64,000 nucleotides of DNA from Rhodanobacter sp. C03 (GTDB lineage: Bacteria > Pseudomonadota > Gammaproteobacteria > Xanthomonadales > Rhodanobacteraceae). A model generated the notes under the pieces. That model was not told the DNA's origin. It ran no database searches and saw only the letters and a list, made by a program, of their open reading frames with translations. Position numbers and translations under genes: made by a program. Positions 60,329-64,000 of this stretch are shown here, in pieces (position 1 is the first letter of the stretch; the number at the start of each line of letters is the position of its first letter). The stretch lies in NCBI RefSeq assembly GCF_002001175.1, contig NZ_MUNT01000006.1, positions 310,001 to 374,000 on the forward strand, in the 5' to 3' direction.

Positions 60329-61909
60329 TCACCAGTCCGTGGGTCGATAGTCCTTCAGGAACTGTCCCCACACGTGCTCGCCGCTGTTGATGCCGCTGAT
60401 GATCGGATCGACGATGCGCGCGGCGCCGTCGATGATGTCCAGCGGCGGATGGAAGCGTTCCTCGGCGACCTTGCGTGCGGCCAGTGCCGCCGGATCCTCG
60501 TCGGTCACCCAGCCGGTGTCGACGCTGTTCATGTGGATGCCGTCGTTGTGGTAATCGGTGGCCGAGGTGCGCGTCATCATGTTCAGCGCGGCCTTGGCCA
60601 TGTTCGTGTGCGGATGCCGCGTAGTCTTGAAGTTGCGGTAGAACTGGCCTTCCATCGCCGACACATTGACGATGTGCTTGTCGCGTTCGGGCGTGCGAAG
60701 CATCAACGGTTTCAGGCGCGCGTTGATGATGAACGGGGCGATCGCGTTGACCAGCTGCACCTCCAGCAATTCCACCGACGGCACTTCGGCCATCAGCAGC
60801 CGCCATGAATTGCGTTCGCGCAGATCGACCTGCTGCAGGTCCTGATCGAGTCGGCCTTCGGGGAACAGATGGCTCTGCGCGAGCAGTTCTTCTGGCAGCA
60901 ACGGCACCTGCGATAACTCGGCGGCACGGGTCAGGCCGGGGACATGCGAATCACGACCGGCGATCGCGAGCGCCGGTGCCTCGGCTTCCGGCAGGATGTG
61001 CGAACTGCGCAGGCCCTCGTAATGACCGACCAGTTTGCGCACGTGCTCCGGCATGTCGTGCAGCGCGGCCGTCTCGCCTTCCATCATGTGCGCGTAGAAA
61101 TCCGGCGGACGGCGCACGGTCTGACAGGCGTTGTTGATGATGAAGTCCAGTCGCGGCCGCGTAGCGACCAGCTCCTGGCAGAACGCTTCCACACTCGGCG
61201 TATGGCGCAGGTCGAGCCCGTACACCTGCAGGCGATGGCCCCATTCGGCGAAGTCAGGCTCCTCGGCGTAACGCGCGGCCGAGTCGCGCGGGAAGCGCGT
61301 GGTCACGATCAGTTCCGCACCGGCGCGCAGCAGTTTCAAGCCGGCCTGATAGCCGATCTTCACGCGGCCGCCGGTCAGCAGCGCGACACGCCCGCGCAGA
61401 TCTACCAGTTCGGTGCGCTTGGCATAGTTGAACGCCGCGCAAGTGGGGCACAGCTGGTCGTAGAAGAAGTGGATCGCCGAATACTTCTGCTTGCACACAT
61501 AGCAGTGCTTCGGCTCGATCGACTCGCGCGGTTGCGCGGCATCGGCATCGGGCTTGATATCGTGCGGTTCAAATCCAAGCGGCGCATGCACATTCGGCGT
61601 GGTGAACACCGGCCGGCGGCGTAGCTCGCGGATGCCGGTCTGGTTGAGCACGGCATCCTCGGCCTGGATCCTCGCCGCATGCCGCGCTTTCTCGGCCGCC
61701 TTCAGCTTGATCCGGCGTGCGCCGGGATCGGGATGGTAGAGCTGCGCCACCGCCTGATGCAGGCGCTGTCGGTCAGCTGCCGGCAGCTGGTCCAGCAGTT
61801 GCCGATCGGCCGCGACCGATTCCAGCAATTCCGCTGCGGCGCGCAGGCGCTCAAGCAGTGCGGTATCCGCATCGTCAAGGAGTGGCGTGGTGGCCGTCGT
61901 GATCGTCAA
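60329..61909 (-). CDS. SDR-family protein with zinc-ribbon-like insert and altered catalytic site
   Basis: 526 aa. N-terminal helical region (1-95), two CxxC pairs at C136/C139 and C154/C157 (CYVCKQ and CPTC) that look like a zinc ribbon, then an SDR Rossmann domain (ALLTGGRVKIGYQAG, 177-191) with NNAC at 259-262, a long insert (about 265-370), and NVSAMEG with Ser at 417. The catalytic Tyr of YxxxK is replaced: T435 stands four residues before K439 (HTNMAK). Start codon TTG at 61909 with a weak ribosome site, so it may be slightly different. Activity and substrate unknown. Confidence 0.82.
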   Translation of the reverse strand: MTITTATTPLLDDADTALLERLRAAAELLESVAADRQLLDQLPAADRQRLHQAVAQLYHPDPGARRIKLKAAEKARHAARIQAEDAVLNQTGIRELRRRPVFTTPNVHAPLGFEPHDIKPDADAAQPRESIEPKHCYVCKQKYSAIHFFYDQLCPTCAAFNYAKRTELVDLRGRVALLTGGRVKIGYQAGLKLLRAGAELIVTTRFPRDSAARYAEEPDFAEWGHRLQVYGLDLRHTPSVEAFCQELVATRPRLDFIINNACQTVRRPPDFYAHMMEGETAALHDMPEHVRKLVGHYEGLRSSHILPEAEAPALAIAGRDSHVPGLTRAAELSQVPLLPEELLAQSHLFPEGRLDQDLQQVDLRERNSWRLLMAEVPSVELLEVQLVNAIAPFIINARLKPLMLRTPERDKHIVNVSAMEGQFYRNFKTTRHPHTNMAKAALNMMTRTSATDYHNDGIHMNSVDTGWVTDEDPAALAARKVAEERFHPPLDIIDGAARIVDPIISGINSGEHVWGQFLKDYRPTDW

Positions 61910-62303
61910 GAGTGTTGTCCGTAGTCGAATGGAGCAGGGCGGCGGGGTGCTTCCGCTGCGGGCAGCGTGCCGATGTCACGCATCGCCAACTGCGTATTTT
62001 GCCAGTTTTGACCGGAGTCCGTGGAAAGGAAGCCAGTTATCTCGATTGCGGGAGGCTGCATGGTCGATAGCTGCAGGTGCGTGCACGTGCCGGAATGGCA
62101 GGCAGCAACGCGCCTTTCGGTTTCTCATGTCTCCGGTCTATGCATTCAGGCGTAACGCCCCAGCGGGCTGTGCGGCATAAGATTTTTCAGCCGCGGAGTA
62201 CGGCATCTGTTGCGAAGGCATTTCGTCATGCCCGCTACAAGATGCCACGTCCACGCAAAGGGGCAGGGGCCGTGCAGCGACAAACCAAGGGGGAGATACC
62301 GTC
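61910..62303. other. Non-coding gap ahead of the di-heme cytochrome gene
   Basis: 394 nt with no gene seen. GGGGGAG about 9 nt before 62304 is the ribosome site of the next gene. It presumably holds the divergent promoters. Confidence 0.55.
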
Positions 62304-63746
62304 ATGGGCTTACACAGCATTATACGATCCGCCGTTCGTCAGCGACTGGCGGTCACTGTCGCGGCACTCCTGTTTGCCGGTGCCGCGGTGGCACAGGTCC
62401 AGACAGCCAATAGACAGTCGCAGCCTGCCAGTCCGTTGATCACCACCGATCCCTCGGGCTTGCTGCAGACCAACGCGCCCGACAGCAGCATCGATACCAG
62501 CAACGCGTTCTTCCAGAGTTTTGGCAGCAACGGCCGTACGTGCAACTCCTGCCACCGCCAAGCCCAGGGCTGGTCGATCTCTCCGGACGAGTTGCGTCAG
62601 CGCTTCGCCAAGACCAACGGCAACGATCCGATCTTCGCCCTGGTCGATGGCGCGGTCTCGCCGCTGGCGGATGTGTCCAGCGTCTATGCGCGGCGCATTG
62701 CCTACGCCATGCTGCTCAGTCGCGGCGTGATACGCATCGGTATGCCGATGCCGGCGAATGCCGAATTCCGCCTGAGCAAGGTCGATGACCCCTATAACTA
62801 TGCCAGCGCACGCGAGCTGTCGCTGTTCCGCAGACCGCTGCCATCCACCAACCTGATCTGGGACACCGCGGTGATGTGGGATGGTCGCGAGACCGCCGTG
62901 CCGTTCAAGCCACCGATGGATGCCGGCGTCGATCATGAGGACCTGCTCGAAAGCCTCGCTTCGCAGGCGCGCGACGCCATCACCGGCCATGAACAGGCCG
63001 CTGCCGCGCCCAGCGCTGCGGTCATCGACCAGATCGTCCAGTTCGAATCGCACTTGTTCACCGCGCAGTTCGCCGACCAGGATGCCGGTCAGCTCAACCA
63101 TGAAGATGGCATGGGTGGCGCCAGCATCCTCGCCCAGCAACGCTTCTGGATCGGCATCAACGACGTCCTCGGCAACGATCCGACCACCGAGCGGTTCGAT
63201 GAAAAGGCCATGCGCCTGTTCGATGACTGGAACGATCCCAATGCGCAGTTCAGTCACGACACGCGTAGTCGCGCACGTGCATCCGTCGCCCGCGGCGAAC
63301 AGCTGTTCAACACCATGCCGATCGCCATCACGGGCGTGGGCGGCCTCAACGACGCGACGGGTCAGGCGGTCATCAATGGAACCTGCACCACCTGTCACGA
63401 CTCACCCAACATCGGCAACCACTCGGTAGCGCTGCCGATCAATATCGGCATCGCCGACGCCAGCCGGCGCACCCCCGACATGCCGCTGTATACGCTGACC
63501 AACTACAGCACCGGCCAATCGGTGCAGACCACCGATCCCGGTCTGGCATTGCGGACGGGCAAGTGGGCCGACATCGGCAAATTCAAGGGCCCGATCCTGC
63601 GCGGCGTGGCCGGGCGTGCGCCGTACTTCCACAATGGCTCGGCGGCGACGCTGGGCGACGTGGTCGATTTCTACAACACCCGCTTCAACGTCAACATCAC
63701 CGCGCAGCAGAAACGCGATCTTGTGGCGTTCCTGTCGGCGTTGTGA
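62304..63746 (+). CDS. Di-heme cytochrome c (cytochrome c peroxidase / MauG-like family)
   Basis: 480 aa, exported (signal peptide about 1-30 ending AVAQ). Two heme motifs, CNSCH at C80, C83, H84 and CTTCH at C361, C364, H365, with a central domain between. Layout follows the di-heme peroxidase superfamily, though a bare cytochrome role is possible. GGGGGAG precedes the ATG. Confidence 0.88.
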   Translation: MGLHSIIRSAVRQRLAVTVAALLFAGAAVAQVQTANRQSQPASPLITTDPSGLLQTNAPDSSIDTSNAFFQSFGSNGRTCNSCHRQAQGWSISPDELRQRFAKTNGNDPIFALVDGAVSPLADVSSVYARRIAYAMLLSRGVIRIGMPMPANAEFRLSKVDDPYNYASARELSLFRRPLPSTNLIWDTAVMWDGRETAVPFKPPMDAGVDHEDLLESLASQARDAITGHEQAAAAPSAAVIDQIVQFESHLFTAQFADQDAGQLNHEDGMGGASILAQQRFWIGINDVLGNDPTTERFDEKAMRLFDDWNDPNAQFSHDTRSRARASVARGEQLFNTMPIAITGVGGLNDATGQAVINGTCTTCHDSPNIGNHSVALPINIGIADASRRTPDMPLYTLTNYSTGQSVQTTDPGLALRTGKWADIGKFKGPILRGVAGRAPYFHNGSAATLGDVVDFYNTRFNVNITAQQKRDLVAFLSAL

Positions 63747-63814
63747 TGCGTGGGGTGTTGCCACTGCTGCGGGTCGCGTCGCCGGCATGGCGACACACCT
63801 GGCTCCGGAAACCG

Positions 63815-63842
63815 AAGGCCCCGCACTGCGGGGCCTTTTCTT
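63815..63842 (+). terminator. Rho-independent terminator of the di-heme cytochrome gene
   Basis: AAGGCCCCGC, ACT loop, GCGGGGCCTT, then TTC TTC. The T run is short. Confidence 0.75.
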
Positions 63843-63962
63843 CATGGTGGCCTTGACCGGGTTACTTCCAATTTAGCGATATTCACTCACAGGACATCTG
63901 AAACGAAAGACACTGCACGGTCTGAACGGTGACGAGAGCGGCAGTGCAAGAAAGTAACGCTG

Positions 63963-64000
63963 ATGAAAATCCGCCTGGCTCGACAGGATGGCGCCCGTAC
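63963..64000 (+). CDS. Possible start of a further gene (3' truncated by window)
   Basis: ATG at 63963 opens a frame to the window end reading MKIRLARQDGAR. Too short to identify; AAGAAAG upstream is a weak ribosome site. Confidence 0.25.
   Translation, partial: MKIRLARQDGAR

Overview
The window is GC-rich chromosomal DNA from a gammaproteobacterium of the order Xanthomonadales. Rhodanobacteraceae (Rhodanobacter or Dyella-like) is the best guess. The guess rests on gene order (ratA-rnfH, bamE, fur, recN, hrcA-grpE-dnaK-dnaJ-dapB, carAB-greA), the tmRNA tag ANDDNYALAA, a short L36 of the ykgO type, a cysteine-free Fur, and a Trp-halogenase, an alpha-2-macroglobulin/PbpC pair and a MASE1 kinase of kinds common in this order. 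Most of the window is densely packed housekeeping DNA. No rRNA, tRNA, CRISPR array or intact insertion sequence was seen.

Layout. 1-2.6 kb: the end of rluC, phhB, nfuA and two small c-type cytochromes. 2.6-2.95 kb: ssrA (tmRNA). 2.95-7.25 kb: a small integrative element between ssrA and smpB. It carries a tyrosine integrase, an AlpA-like regulator, a winged-helix replication-type protein whose 3' end lies in an iteron-like array (GCGTGTCAG), a cysteine-rich lipoprotein, a small membrane protein and an XRE regulator. GGGGGCAAC repeats sit at both ends. 7.3-9.6 kb: smpB, ratA-rnfH, bamE, fur. 9.66-12.2 kb: a structured minus-strand RNA with many GGA motifs (CsrA/RsmA-sponge-like), a MASE1 histidine kinase and a LuxR-type response regulator. 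12.2-19.9 kb: recN, then hrcA-grpE-dnaK-dnaJ-dapB. 19.95-21.2 kb: a yybP-ykoY-type (Mn2+) riboswitch and a CaCA-family exchanger. 21.2-27.2 kb: a 2OG-Fe(II) oxygenase, carA-carB-greA and L36. 27.2-30.8 kb: a LysR regulator, fadH and an acyl-CoA-binding protein. 30.8-39.2 kb: cmk, rpsA, ihfB, lapA-lapB, then envelope-polysaccharide genes ending in galU. 39.4-48 kb: a very large alpha-2-macroglobulin and pbpC. 48-64 kb: accessory metabolism and repair (FAD oxidoreductase, CsaA-like protein, Trp halogenase, MBL hydrolase, small membrane proteins, ada-alkB, quinone oxidoreductase, pirin, an unrecognised 390-aa protein, an M28 lipoprotein peptidase, an SDR with a zinc-ribbon-like insert, a di-heme cytochrome c).

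How genes work together. ssrA and smpB form the trans-translation pair that the element now separates. hrcA-grpE-dnaK-dnaJ is the chaperone unit. carAB makes carbamoyl phosphate. lapAB, the glycosyl-phosphate transferase, the nucleotide-sugar dehydratase and galU form an envelope-glycan block. ada-alkB is an alkylation-repair unit. The parts most worth a second look are the ssrA element with its iteron array, the GGA-rich RNA beside a two-component system, the riboswitch with its long hairpin, the SDR lacking its catalytic Tyr, and the orphan protein at 57.3-58.5 kb.
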